DNA from: Treponema sp. | GTDB lineage: Bacteria > Spirochaetota > Spirochaetia > Treponematales > Treponemataceae | Direction of reading: 5' to 3' | Assembly (NCBI GenBank): GCA_024695475.1 | Contig: JAILIC010000029.1 | Coordinates: 1 to 64,000 of the forward strand | Length of the DNA stretch: 64,000 nt | Part shown: positions 7,563 to 16,901 of the stretch, piece by piece | How positions within the stretch are numbered: position 1 is the stretch's first letter | Layout of the letters: each line of letters begins with the position of its first letter | Notes under the pieces: generated by a model | What the model was told of the DNA's origin: nothing | Database searches by the model: none | What the model saw: only the letters and a program-made list of their open reading frames with translations | Translations under genes and position numbers: made by a program

Positions 7563-9671
7563 TTAAGCAACAGGAACAATTCGTTTACTCATTAATAAAA
7601 CAACAGAACCTGATAACAATACATAACGATTCTGTGATGACAGCAATCCTTCTTTTCCGGGCTCCACAATATCCTCAGGACTTGGATATGATGTATCAAC
7701 TACACGGACCCACATTTTATCTCTACCTGCTGGGGGTACTATAATAGTGACATCATGGATACCCATATTAACAGCACAATAAAAATCATTATCTGGTCGA
7801 CAATCAAAACGACCTATAGAAGAACCATTAAGTCTAAAAGACAAAAAGCGCCCCATTTTTTTCCAATCTGGTATCCTACCTAATTCATCAAACCACATAA
7901 TATCTGGGACAACGCCACCGGCATACGCTCCGCCATGGAAAAAAACTTGCCGACGGAATATAGGATGATTACGGCGTAACTCTATCATCTTAGAAGTAAA
8001 GCGCACTAAATTTTCGTTTTTCTCACATAAAGTCCAATCAAACCAAGATATATCAGAATCCTGACAATAGGCATTATTGTTACCTTTTTGTGTTCTACGG
8101 AATTCATCACCTGCGAGCAACATTGGCACTCCTTGACTTATCAAAAGAGCGCAAATCATATTCTTAACAGACCGATCTCTGCGTTCCTCTACAATTGGAT
8201 TAGAACACACACCCTCATACCCATTGTTATAACTGAGATTATTATCAGAGCCATCACGGTTATTTTCACCATTTTCTTCGTTATGTTTGGTGTCATAGCT
8301 AACCAAATCATTTAAGGTAAAACCATCATGGCACGTAATATAATTAATTGAAGCGACAGGTCCTCGTCTGCGATACATATCAGAACTACCTGCAAAGCGC
8401 GTCGCCGCTGCTGTTGCAGTAAAATCATCACCTCTAAAAAAACGTCGCATATCATCACGAAAGTGGTCGTTCCACTCACTCCAGCGATCACCAGGATAGT
8501 CACCTGCCTGATAGACACCCGCGGCATCCCAAGGCTCTGCAATAATCTTTGTTTGCCGCAAAAGAGGATCCTCTGATATCAAATCAGCCAATGGAGGTCT
8601 AAACAAAACTGAACCATCATGCCCTCTACTAAATTCTGAAGCAAGATCAAAGCGGAATCCATCAACATGCATCTGTGTTACCCAATAACGGAGACTATCG
8701 GTGATAAGTTCACGTACTACAGGATGATTAGCATTTATTGAGTTACCACAACCAGTAAAGTTACTGTAATAGCGTTTGTCATTTTCAAGAATATAATAGA
8801 TACCATTTTCAAGCCCACGGAATTCAAATGTCAAACCGTGTTCATTACCTTCAGCAGTATGGTTATAGACAACATCGAGTATTACTTCTATATCAGCTTT
8901 ATGTAATGCTTTTACTAATTCCTTAAACTCTGTAACTGCTGAACCAGGAATGCTTCGCGCTGAAGCATACGCTTGGTTTGGGGCAAAAAATCCTATAGTA
9001 CTATAGCCCCAGTAATTAGTAAGACGATCTCCCGTACGTGGATTTATATTACCATTTTCATTTTCATCAAATTCATGGATAGGAAGAAACTCTACAGCCG
9101 TAATACCGAGTTGTTTTAAATAAGGAATTTTTTCAATAAAACCGAGATAGGTTCCTGGCTTACTTACATTTGAAGTCGGAGAAACAGTATACCCACGCAA
9201 ATGAGTTTCGTAGATGACAGAATCACAAAGGAGACGTTTGAGCGGTCTATCACCTTCCCAATCAAAAGCAGTATCATCAACTACAACACATTTAGGATAT
9301 AAAGAAAAATCAGAATGAGTAAATGCTTTTATTACTGAGCCATCACTGAATCCTTTTGCATAAGGATCAAATAATAAGCAACGATCGTTAAAGCGAAAGC
9401 CTTTTTCAGGTTCATCAGGGCCGGATACACGATATAAATATAGGGCACCTGGTTGTAAGCCAATAACTTCAATATGCCAGATATCTCCCGTACGATTTAT
9501 ATCTGCATCTAATACGATTGACTGACAAGGCTTAACATCCTGAACTTCTTGAAATAATTCCAGAGTTACACCAGTGGCATTACGCGAAAACAAAGCAAAA
9601 TTAACACCTTGCTCTGTTATCGTTGCACCAAGATGAAATGGCTCACCGATGCACGTCTTAAACGTAGTCAT
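7563..9671 (-). CDS. glgX: Glycogen debranching enzyme (GH13, isoamylase type)
   Basis: Hydrolyses alpha-1,6 branches of phosphorylase limit dextrin. About 702 residues from the ATG at 9671. An N-terminal CBM48-like domain (GVNFALFSRNATGVTLELF) precedes the GH13 barrel; DGFRFDLAS (nucleophile Asp about 340), IIAEPWDAAG (acid Glu) and ITCHDGFTLNDLVSY are the catalytic regions. An upstream in-frame TTG at 9707 exists, but I prefer 9671: a promoter TTGATT-17-TAAAAT ends 7 nt before this ATG and no ribosome site is present, implying a leaderless message and excluding the longer start. First gene of the glgX-glgP operon. Confidence 0.9.
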   Translation of the reverse strand: MTTFKTCIGEPFHLGATITEQGVNFALFSRNATGVTLELFQEVQDVKPCQSIVLDADINRTGDIWHIEVIGLQPGALYLYRVSGPDEPEKGFRFNDRCLLFDPYAKGFSDGSVIKAFTHSDFSLYPKCVVVDDTAFDWEGDRPLKRLLCDSVIYETHLRGYTVSPTSNVSKPGTYLGFIEKIPYLKQLGITAVEFLPIHEFDENENGNINPRTGDRLTNYWGYSTIGFFAPNQAYASARSIPGSAVTEFKELVKALHKADIEVILDVVYNHTAEGNEHGLTFEFRGLENGIYYILENDKRYYSNFTGCGNSINANHPVVRELITDSLRYWVTQMHVDGFRFDLASEFSRGHDGSVLFRPPLADLISEDPLLRQTKIIAEPWDAAGVYQAGDYPGDRWSEWNDHFRDDMRRFFRGDDFTATAAATRFAGSSDMYRRRGPVASINYITCHDGFTLNDLVSYDTKHNEENGENNRDGSDNNLSYNNGYEGVCSNPIVEERRDRSVKNMICALLISQGVPMLLAGDEFRRTQKGNNNAYCQDSDISWFDWTLCEKNENLVRFTSKMIELRRNHPIFRRQVFFHGGAYAGGVVPDIMWFDELGRIPDWKKMGRFLSFRLNGSSIGRFDCRPDNDFYCAVNMGIHDVTIIVPPAGRDKMWVRVVDTSYPSPEDIVEPGKEGLLSSQNRYVLLSGSVVLLMSKRIVPVA

Positions 9672-9678
9672 ATTATTT

Positions 9679-9707
9679 ATTTTAACATAACTAATTTGTG
9701 CAATCAA
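9679..9707 (-). promoter_or_regulatory. Promoter of glgX-glgP, leaderless type
   Basis: TTGATT (9702-9707), 17 bp, TAAAAT (9679-9684), then 7 nt to the ATG. An alternative TTGTTA-17-TAATCT at 9726-9754 would give a leader without a ribosome site. Confidence 0.6.
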
Positions 9708-9754
9708 TTATTTTTTAAAAAAATTAGATTACAGCTAGAGTTAAGATTTAACAA

Positions 9755-9783
9755 TGGACATTTATAAAAGCCTCTAATATACT
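9755..9783 (+). promoter_or_regulatory. Promoter of era, leaderless type
   Basis: TGGACA (9755-9760), 17 bp, TATACT (9778-9783). The predicted start point falls at about 9790, directly against the ATG at 9791. Confidence 0.7.
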
Positions 9784-9790
9784 GTTACAC

Positions 9791-10723
9791 ATGGATATAG
9801 AAAACTCAGAACAAACAAATAATATAGAACCTGCCGGTCCAAAAACTGCAATTGTTACCATAATAGGCAGGCCATCTGCTGGCAAATCAACATTCCTTAA
9901 TACCGCAAGTGGAGAGCCAGTCTCAATTGTATCACCAATGCCACAGACCACACGTAATGCCATACGAGGTATAGTCAACACTTCATTAGGGCAGTTAGTA
10001 TTTATAGATACTCCCGGTTATCATGAATCTGATAAAAAACTTAATCTGAAATTACGGAGCATCACAGAAGAACAACTAAATGATGCTGAATGTGTACTCT
10101 ACATAATCGATAGTACCAGAGATGTAGGCTCAGAAGAAGAACTGACAGCAGCAATCGTCGCACCACATGCTGCAAAAACCGTTATTGCCATCAACAAGAC
10201 GGATATGGCTGATGCAAAACCTCAACGATGTATGGCATTCATATCACAACATCTCCCCAATGTCAGCAATGATCGGATTTTTACCATTTCTGCAAAAAAT
10301 GATACAGGTATAAATGAGGTATTAAAGGCGTTATATGACCTCGCTCCAGAAGCTCCACATCTGTATTCTGAAGAGTTTTATACCGATCAAGATGTTGGTT
10401 TTAGAATTTCAGAGGTAATACGAGGACAAGCAATAAATCGCTTTGATCAAGAAATTCCTCATGCAATTTACGTTAACATCGCAGATATGGAAATGAAAAA
10501 AGATGGTAAGTTATTGTGGGTACGTGCCTTTATTTGCGTTGAACGAGAAAGTCAAAAAGGTATCGTCATAGGAAAAGGTGCATCCATGATAAAAACCATC
10601 AGAATCGAATCACTAAAAGCTTTACGTAAGATTTTTCCGTATAAGATTGATCTTGATCTACAGGTAAAAGTTGATAAGAACTGGCGTCAGAAAGACACTG
10701 TCCTTACCAAACTTTTACAATAG
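9791..10723 (+). CDS. era: GTPase Era
   Basis: Ras-like GTPase that binds the 3' end of 16S rRNA during 30S assembly. 310 residues: G1 loop GRPSAGKS (residues 26-33), G3 DTPG (about 75), G4 NKTD (about 135) and a C-terminal KH domain (about 215-300) with GIVIGKGASMIK. All nucleotide-binding motifs are intact. There is no ribosome site; the -10 box ends 7 nt before the ATG, so the message should be leaderless. Divergent from glgX and convergent with aroDE. Confidence 0.95.
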   Translation: MDIENSEQTNNIEPAGPKTAIVTIIGRPSAGKSTFLNTASGEPVSIVSPMPQTTRNAIRGIVNTSLGQLVFIDTPGYHESDKKLNLKLRSITEEQLNDAECVLYIIDSTRDVGSEEELTAAIVAPHAAKTVIAINKTDMADAKPQRCMAFISQHLPNVSNDRIFTISAKNDTGINEVLKALYDLAPEAPHLYSEEFYTDQDVGFRISEVIRGQAINRFDQEIPHAIYVNIADMEMKKDGKLLWVRAFICVERESQKGIVIGKGASMIKTIRIESLKALRKIFPYKIDLDLQVKVDKNWRQKDTVLTKLLQ

Positions 10724-10736
10724 CTATAACTCGTTA

Positions 10737-12233
10737 TTAAAAGTAATCAACACCGGTAAAAAGCTTAAACTGCTCATATCCTTGAATCTTTAACATAGGC
10801 ATTCCGTTTGATACAGTGCAACCGGCATTTTTTGCCCTCCACAGAATAGGAGTTGTTTCTGGTACATACACTATATCAAATACTTTTTCCTTACCGGTAA
10901 ATTCATAAAACCACAGAGGATCATTATCTTCTGTGGACGGCGGTAACTTTCCCATTCCCTTTGAGGTCGTTTGAATAATTAAATTAGAATACTTTTCTAC
11001 AAGTGCAGTACTTTCTGGGGCAAGAACTGCATATTTAAAATCAAACTTTTCAGCAAGTAATCGAGCTTTTGCAATAGTACGATTAAATACACACGCCTTT
11101 CCTCCTAGTTTTTTGACTGCATAAGCAACTGCTTTGGCAGCACCTCCGGCACCAATAATAGAAACTTTGTATCGTTTTAAGTCTTTTACACCAAGGAAAT
11201 TTTGCAGAGCCTTTTCTATTCCAACTGCATCAGTGTTGTATCCACTCCAGCCGTCCTGCCCTTTTACAATGGTGTTACAAGAACCGATTTGTTGGACACG
11301 TTGAGACTTTTCTGATAAAAGTGGCAGGACCGTTTCTTTATGCGGAACCGTAATGGAGAGCCCTTTTATTCCAACTTGATTAGCAAAAGCAACAGCTTCT
11401 TCAATAGAATCAGATGGTATCGGAATATAGACTGCATTTAAATCATGTTTTTTATATCCATCATTATGAATTTGCGGACTTGAAGTATGTGTTAACGGCC
11501 ATCCTGTAATTCCATAAATTTTTGTATCTTTTTTTATCTGCTTAAAATGATACAGTTCCTGCATGGTAATGGCATCAATATGCCCAATATCTTTTAATGA
11601 CTCATCTCCATTTCTCGGTGATACAAAAGTGAGATAAGAATGCAATCTGCTGGCAAGAATACGTGATGGTAATCCCACATGCCCCATGGCAGTTACAATA
11701 TGATCATAGTCTCTTAAATCTTCACATTCATTAAATATTCTGGTCAAATCTGACAAGTTATGAGGGGTACATGCAATTTTGGGTATTTCATATCCTGTCT
11801 TTCGCATTTCCTTTAACTTTTTAGGTATATCAAACACAGGATCCTGCATATTATGTACACTTCTAATTATATGAGTACCAAAAGCCATCGCTGCGTCCTG
11901 TAAACTAGAAATACGGAAATCATCTTCAAAATCAACATATGCAAAATTATTACGTGGATTTTCATCAGCGAATGCAAGTGCTCGGCCAAACAGCATCGTA
12001 CGATTTGCTTCTCCACCTTTATACTGGCCACCATCGATGCGTCTACGAATGGTTAAAATAACCGGAAGCTCCACCAAAGATGGGAAACGGCGTATATTCA
12101 ATAACTCTTCTTCAGCAAGAAAATCTGCACGTAATTCATATAAATCAACATACTTACTATACTCATGGGCAATACGTACATTTTCTTCAATTGATCTCCC
12201 TGATAGTGTTAAACAGAGCAATGTACCACTCAT
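10737..12233 (-). CDS. aroDE: Bifunctional 3-dehydroquinate dehydratase / shikimate dehydrogenase
   Basis: Two consecutive shikimate-pathway steps in one 498-residue polypeptide. The N-terminal part (about 1-225) is a type I dehydroquinase, with ELRADFL and the Schiff-base lysine in PKIACTPHN. The C-terminal part (about 235-498) is AroE: GWPLTHTSSPQIHN, SITVPHKE with catalytic Lys, and the NADP loop GAGGAAKAVAYAV. Fusions of this order occur in plants, chlamydiae and some spirochaetes (family knowledge). AGGAG lies 7 nt before the ATG. Ends 14 nt from the end of era. Confidence 0.93.
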   Translation of the reverse strand: MSGTLLCLTLSGRSIEENVRIAHEYSKYVDLYELRADFLAEEELLNIRRFPSLVELPVILTIRRRIDGGQYKGGEANRTMLFGRALAFADENPRNNFAYVDFEDDFRISSLQDAAMAFGTHIIRSVHNMQDPVFDIPKKLKEMRKTGYEIPKIACTPHNLSDLTRIFNECEDLRDYDHIVTAMGHVGLPSRILASRLHSYLTFVSPRNGDESLKDIGHIDAITMQELYHFKQIKKDTKIYGITGWPLTHTSSPQIHNDGYKKHDLNAVYIPIPSDSIEEAVAFANQVGIKGLSITVPHKETVLPLLSEKSQRVQQIGSCNTIVKGQDGWSGYNTDAVGIEKALQNFLGVKDLKRYKVSIIGAGGAAKAVAYAVKKLGGKACVFNRTIAKARLLAEKFDFKYAVLAPESTALVEKYSNLIIQTTSKGMGKLPPSTEDNDPLWFYEFTGKEKVFDIVYVPETTPILWRAKNAGCTVSNGMPMLKIQGYEQFKLFTGVDYF

Positions 12234-12256
12234 ACGGAACTCCTTTTTTTAGTTAT

Positions 12257-12265
12257 ATTATATCA
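12257..12265 (-). promoter_or_regulatory. Extended -10 promoter of aroDE
   Basis: Minus-strand TGATATAAT, an extended -10 with a consensus hexamer; the -35 is weak. The leader to the ATG at 12233 is about 18 nt and holds AAAGGAG. Confidence 0.6.
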
Positions 12266-12406
12266 CATACAATGTATAAATATTCATAGAAAAGTGCATT
12301 TTTTTTCTTTTTTGTGCTTCTACACCATCTAAATTAGTGATAGTATACTACTATAAGTTCTCGGCTTTGTAAAAGCCATTCCCATATAAAGGAGTTTATC
12401 ATTACT

Positions 12407-14026
12407 ATGGATCATTATGGACTATTAGGTATCATTCCACCTGTTCTGACCATTTTGCTTGCGTTCCTCACCAAGGATGTCGTTGTTTCACTGTTTCTAG
12501 GAATTCTTTCTGGAGCACTCATTGTTGGTGGTGGCAATCCTTTTACAGCATTAATGAATCTGTCTGACCTGATTGCTAATTCCCTCGCTGATGGATGGAA
12601 CATCCGTATTTTTCTTTTCTGTGCATTACTTGGCGGTTTAGTCGGTATGTTAACAAAAACAGGAGCTGCAGGATCATTTGGTCGTTGGGCTTCATCTCGT
12701 CTCAAAAATCGCAGAGGCGGGCAGTTAATGACCATGTTATTTGGCATACTTATTTTTATCGATGATTATTTTAACTCTTTGTCAGTTGGAACAGTCATGC
12801 GCCCCATTTGTGACAAAACAAAAGTATCCCGTGCAAAGTTAGCCTACATCCTCGACTCAACTGCAGGTCCAGTTTGTATTCTTGCTCCAATATCAAGTTG
12901 GGTCGTTACTGTCATGTCTATTGTACGTGATGCACAAGGATTTGAAAAATTGGGAATCACCGAATTTTCATTCTTTATTCATGCCATTCCGTACAATTTG
13001 TATGCATTAACAGCTTTGCTCATGGTCTTTATCATTTCCATTACAGCACGTGATTTTGGTCCTATGAAGGAATCGGAACAACTGGCAAAAACAGGCGTTC
13101 TCTTCAACGAAGAAAAATACGGTCCTGTCACTGGTGAAGTTCCTGAAAATGATGTATCTCGCGCAAAACCAATAGATATGCTTTTCCCTATTGTGGTACT
13201 TATTTTCAGTGCTATCGTATTTTTCCCTGTAACAACATGGATTGGTGCAATTGGAGATGAAACTCCAACATTTATTGCTGCGATGCAGTCAATGACACTG
13301 AGCGATGCATTTAACAACACAGACTCATCAGTAGCTCTTTGCTATGCAATCATTTTCACCTTATTCCTGACTTACATTTATTATCTTGTACGCGGATTAA
13401 TGTCCTTACAAGAGTCAGGCGAAGCATTACGTGATGGTATTAAGAGCATGGTTCCTGCATTAGTAATTTTAGCTATGGCATGGTCTATCGGAACCATCAT
13501 CAAATCGCCTCGTGCTGATGGCGGTCTGGGATTAGGACTGTATCTTTCAGAAGTTGTAAAGAGTGGCGGTTTCCCGATTGGTCTATTACCAGTCGTACTC
13601 TTTATTTTGAGCGCAATCATTTCTTTCTCAACAGGTACAAGCTGGGGTACGTTTGGTATTATGATCCCTATTGCAATGCCAATTGTTACCGGACTTGCAG
13701 AAGGTATCGGAATGGCACAAACAGCTCTTGTCAATGCAGCAATGATTTCAATTGCCGCAGTATTATGTGGTGCTGTTTTTGGAGATCATGCCTCACCTAT
13801 ATCTGATACTACAATTCTTTCTTCAACAGGTGCAAGTTGTCCTCATTTGGAACATGTTGCAACACAAATGCCATATGCAATATTTATTGCAGTATGTTGT
13901 ATTGCAGGTTTCCTTGCTGGTGGCTTAGCAGAAAACTTGGCTATTTGCTGGATTGCAGATCTGATTATATTTGTAGCTGGAATTATTATTCTTCCAAATA
14001 TCAGATCAAAACAAAGTAATAACTAA
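12407..14026 (+). CDS. nhaC: Na+/H+ antiporter, NhaC family
   Basis: Inner-membrane antiporter of 539 residues with about eleven to twelve hydrophobic segments. Conserved NhaC/IT-superfamily regions include FIDDYFNSLSVGTVMRPI (about 117-134), STGTSWGTFGIMIPIAM (about 408) and FGDHASPISDTTILSS (about 463), which carry the polar residues of the transport path. AAGGAG lies 12 nt before the ATG, a long but usable spacing. An alternative cargo such as lactate/malate exchange (MleN-like) or amino acids cannot be excluded. Confidence 0.85.
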   Translation: MDHYGLLGIIPPVLTILLAFLTKDVVVSLFLGILSGALIVGGGNPFTALMNLSDLIANSLADGWNIRIFLFCALLGGLVGMLTKTGAAGSFGRWASSRLKNRRGGQLMTMLFGILIFIDDYFNSLSVGTVMRPICDKTKVSRAKLAYILDSTAGPVCILAPISSWVVTVMSIVRDAQGFEKLGITEFSFFIHAIPYNLYALTALLMVFIISITARDFGPMKESEQLAKTGVLFNEEKYGPVTGEVPENDVSRAKPIDMLFPIVVLIFSAIVFFPVTTWIGAIGDETPTFIAAMQSMTLSDAFNNTDSSVALCYAIIFTLFLTYIYYLVRGLMSLQESGEALRDGIKSMVPALVILAMAWSIGTIIKSPRADGGLGLGLYLSEVVKSGGFPIGLLPVVLFILSAIISFSTGTSWGTFGIMIPIAMPIVTGLAEGIGMAQTALVNAAMISIAAVLCGAVFGDHASPISDTTILSSTGASCPHLEHVATQMPYAIFIAVCCIAGFLAGGLAENLAICWIADLIIFVAGIIILPNIRSKQSNN

Positions 14027-14086
14027 AGCAAATAACACTTTATATAAACCTCGCATGCGACAAGCATCGAGGTATTTAGTACACAT

Positions 14087-14134
14087 AAAAAAAACCGTAG
14101 GTCGATGACATTTACATCTCCTACGGTTTTTTTT
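14087..14134. terminator. Bidirectional terminator between nhaC and PASTA gene
   Basis: Stem AACCGTAGG/CCTACGGTT flanked by A-run on the left and T-run on the right, so it can end transcription from both convergent genes. Confidence 0.92.
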
Positions 14135-14135
14135 A

Positions 14136-15314
14136 TTATTGCACAACGATGCGCTTATGCTCTTTACCCATAATATTCATAATCAACGTAGAACCTTTTG
14201 GTACCGCATATGGTATCGATATCATTGATCCAGAATGTTTACAAGTTACCAACGTTGTCGTTTCACTTCCATTATCTGATATAACTTGTAAAGAAACCTC
14301 TTCCGCAATCGGAAACTGCTCTACGTTATCTTCAAAAATACCATATACCGTATTACCTTGTTCATCAGCAGGCAATGCTACATCAACACTTACTCGAGTA
14401 CGTATAACGACAGGCTCATCAAATGCTTGCTGACCAGTTACCGTGCCAACACGTTCACCATCCCGCACTATATGACCTTTGAAATCAAAAGTAAGGCTTG
14501 TTGACTGCATAATTGCATATACTTCTGCAAATGTTTTACCCACAAGATCAGGTACTGCTACTTTCTTTGCATCCGGTCCACTGCTTACAACCACATTGAG
14601 CTGGACTGGTGAAGTAATCTGTGTACCCTCTGGAGGATCTTGAGCAAGAATAGTACCAGGAGCAGCTGCATCAGACTTATACATAGGCTCTGCAAGAACA
14701 AGAAGGGGAGATACCATACCAGCAAACAAAGTCTGCAATTGAATACGTAATTCCTCAATATTCATACCGACATAATTTTCTACACGATCAAGTACTACAC
14801 CTCTACTTACGACTAGTGTAACTCGTCGCCCGGCTTTTAGAATGGAACCTGGAACAGGATCCTGCTCCAAGATTGTATATGAATCAGTCGGATCTTCTGA
14901 ATACCGGAGCTGTATTTTAGGATACAATTCTTTTGCTTGCATTTCCAGCAATGCGTCCGTCAACATTTTTCCTGTTACATCAGGAACCATGACTCTTTCC
15001 TGACCTTTAACGGTAAAAAAGAAAACGGCAATACAAACAACAAACATAAGTAGTAATGCAGATACAACTGTAAACACCAATGTTTTGCCTGCATTCTGAA
15101 GATCTAAAAGTCCATTGTTTAAACTTACAAGAAAGGATTTCCACTCGCCTTTCCAATCATGAGTATGAATAGCTTTTATCCAATAAACAGGATTTAATAC
15201 CATCGTCCAATTAGTCTTACGAACAAAAGTAAAAAAAGAGCTTTTCTTTTTTTCAGCATTACCCGTCTTTTCAGATACAGCTTCTTTATGTTCCTCTATA
15301 TGTTCATCCATCAT
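14136..15314 (-). CDS. Membrane-anchored PASTA-domain protein
   Basis: 392 residues: a charged cytoplasmic N-terminus of about 75 residues, one transmembrane helix (TVVSALLLMFVVCIAVFFF, about 82-102) and three PASTA-like repeats outside, opening with VMVPDVTGKM (about 112), VENYVGMNIEEL (about 178) and VAVPDLVGKT (about 252). No kinase domain is attached, unlike PrkC/PknB. PASTA domains usually sense peptidoglycan; a role at the cell wall is inferred. AAGGA precedes the ATG. It is the last gene of a def-fmt-PASTA run, 21 nt after fmt. The third repeat is followed by about 75 residues of beta-type sequence I do not recognise. Confidence 0.85.
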   Translation of the reverse strand: MMDEHIEEHKEAVSEKTGNAEKKKSSFFTFVRKTNWTMVLNPVYWIKAIHTHDWKGEWKSFLVSLNNGLLDLQNAGKTLVFTVVSALLLMFVVCIAVFFFTVKGQERVMVPDVTGKMLTDALLEMQAKELYPKIQLRYSEDPTDSYTILEQDPVPGSILKAGRRVTLVVSRGVVLDRVENYVGMNIEELRIQLQTLFAGMVSPLLVLAEPMYKSDAAAPGTILAQDPPEGTQITSPVQLNVVVSSGPDAKKVAVPDLVGKTFAEVYAIMQSTSLTFDFKGHIVRDGERVGTVTGQQAFDEPVVIRTRVSVDVALPADEQGNTVYGIFEDNVEQFPIAEEVSLQVISDNGSETTTLVTCKHSGSMISIPYAVPKGSTLIMNIMGKEHKRIVVQ

Positions 15315-15335
15315 ATGTATTCCTTCTTATTTGTG

Positions 15336-16298
15336 CTACTGTAGCACGGATCCCACAAAATTTCGACTGCCATTCATAAAATCTTTATAAAGCATCGCTT
15401 TTTTTGCTTGCCATTGTAACTCAAGTACTGCAAGCAGTCCATCACCTGTCTGTATCAAAATGCCTTGTTTTTTATCATAAGCAACTACAGTACCAGGAGC
15501 AACAGTACTCTCCGTTGAAACATCTTTTGGCAGTGCAGCTTTTAAGATTTTTAAGCTCACATCATTACACATTGTCCAGCAACAAGGATCTGGAGTATAT
15601 GCACGTATCATTGCTTCAATATCCGCAGCACTGTTTGTCCAGTTTATACGTGCATCATCTTTACTAATCATTTTTGTATAAGAAGGTTCTCCCTGCTGAG
15701 GAGTTCCCTCGGGTAAGCTTCCCGTTCTAGCTGCAGTACATAAAAGATCAGCAACGAGTTGAGCACCCACTTTAGCACTCGTTTCCAACAATGAAATTGT
15801 CGTTTCTGAGCCTACCAACGGTATCTTTTTTTGTGCCAAAATATCACCAGCATCCATTTCTAATGCTAATCGCTGTACACTAATTCCTATTTCTGTATCT
15901 CTGTGTAAAATCGCCGCAGGAACTGGAGTTGCACCTCGATATTTTGGAAGTAGCGACGGGTGTACATTTATAGCACCTTTTTCAAACAATCCAAGAAATT
16001 TTGGTCCAAATATATGACCATAGGCAAAACAAACCAACAATTCGGGATGTAATGCAATAATCTGTTCTCTACAGACACTATCTAAATGCTCTGGAGTAAA
16101 GACTGGAATTCCTGCCTGCCGAGCAACTGTTTCAACAGGTGTCGGTACAAGCATTTTATGTCTCCCCTGCATTGCAGGAGGATTGGTTAAAACGCCCACT
16201 ATCTGTACATCCGCATTTTTGAGGCTATTATCTTCTAATAAAGTTTGTAACAATCGTGCCGCCGGCTCAGGACTTCCGGCATAGACAATAGATATCAC
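15336..16298 (-). CDS. fmt: Methionyl-tRNA formyltransferase
   Basis: Formylates initiator Met-tRNA using 10-formyl-THF. 320 residues, standard length. HPSLLPKYRGATPV (about 111-124) and EMDAGDIL are the signature motifs of the catalytic domain, with Asn-His-Asp-type residues in place; the C-terminal OB-fold domain begins near 210. The start is GTG at 16298, with GGAG 8-9 nt upstream. It follows def by 13 nt, the common def-fmt pair. Confidence 0.95.
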   Translation of the reverse strand: MISIVYAGSPEPAARLLQTLLEDNSLKNADVQIVGVLTNPPAMQGRHKMLVPTPVETVARQAGIPVFTPEHLDSVCREQIIALHPELLVCFAYGHIFGPKFLGLFEKGAINVHPSLLPKYRGATPVPAAILHRDTEIGISVQRLALEMDAGDILAQKKIPLVGSETTISLLETSAKVGAQLVADLLCTAARTGSLPEGTPQQGEPSYTKMISKDDARINWTNSAADIEAMIRAYTPDPCCWTMCNDVSLKILKAALPKDVSTESTVAPGTVVAYDKKQGILIQTGDGLLAVLELQWQAKKAMLYKDFMNGSRNFVGSVLQ

Positions 16299-16311
16299 TA
16301 TTGGCTCTCCA

Positions 16312-16878
16312 TTATTTTTTTGCTGCTTTAGCGGCTATTTTTGCTGCAATCCGCTTTGCTTTTGCTGCTTTTTCCGCTGCCTTTTTCTCAGCACGCTCAG
16401 CTCGCCGTTTAAAATTTGCAGTGGTCTGTGCCGCAAATTCTGGATCGCCCCTATCAATAAACAGGGTTCCATTTAAATGATCATACTCATGTTGAATAAT
16501 TCTTGCCAGCAAACCATCAGCTTCAAGAGTAAAAGGTTTACCGTTTTCATTTAAGGCTTGTACCGTAACACGGGTAGGTCGTTGTATAGATTCATACACA
16601 CCAGGAATACTCAAGCATCCCTCTTCGTAATCACTTTGTTCTTCTGAGGTTGCTATAATCTGAGGATTAATAAAAACACGGCGAACATCATCATCAGCAA
16701 TCGCCACAAATAGGCGAAGACTTTTTCCAACCTGAGGACCAGCCAGACCGACACCATTTGCTTCGATCATTGCTTCAAACATATCCTCTAAAAGCTGTCT
16801 AATCTCGTCTGTAACTTCTGAAACAGGCTGGGCCTGCTCCCTCAGTACTTGTTCTCCCAATTTATAGATCTTAATCAT
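16312..16878 (-). CDS. def: Peptide deformylase with lysine/alanine-rich tail
   Basis: Removes the formyl group from nascent proteins. 188 residues with the three metal motifs GVGLAGPQVG (about 42-51), EGCLSIPG (about 85) and QHEYDHLNG (about 128), so the Cys-His-His site is complete. After about residue 152 there is an unusual helix of roughly 35 residues made almost only of Ala, Lys, Arg and Glu. Such basic tails in some deformylases help ribosome binding; that is known for E. coli and inferred here. AGGAG lies 7 nt before the ATG. Confidence 0.95.
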   Translation of the reverse strand: MIKIYKLGEQVLREQAQPVSEVTDEIRQLLEDMFEAMIEANGVGLAGPQVGKSLRLFVAIADDDVRRVFINPQIIATSEEQSDYEEGCLSIPGVYESIQRPTRVTVQALNENGKPFTLEADGLLARIIQHEYDHLNGTLFIDRGDPEFAAQTTANFKRRAERAEKKAAEKAAKAKRIAAKIAAKAAKK

Positions 16879-16901
16879 CTTAATTCTCCTCTGTCATACT
16901 G

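Noticed and set aside
9726-9754. TTGTTA-17-TAATCT as the glgX promoter
   Set aside because: It is a fair match, but it would make a leader of about 50 nt without a ribosome site; the closer TTGATT-17-TAAAAT fits the leaderless pattern better. It remains possible as a second promoter.
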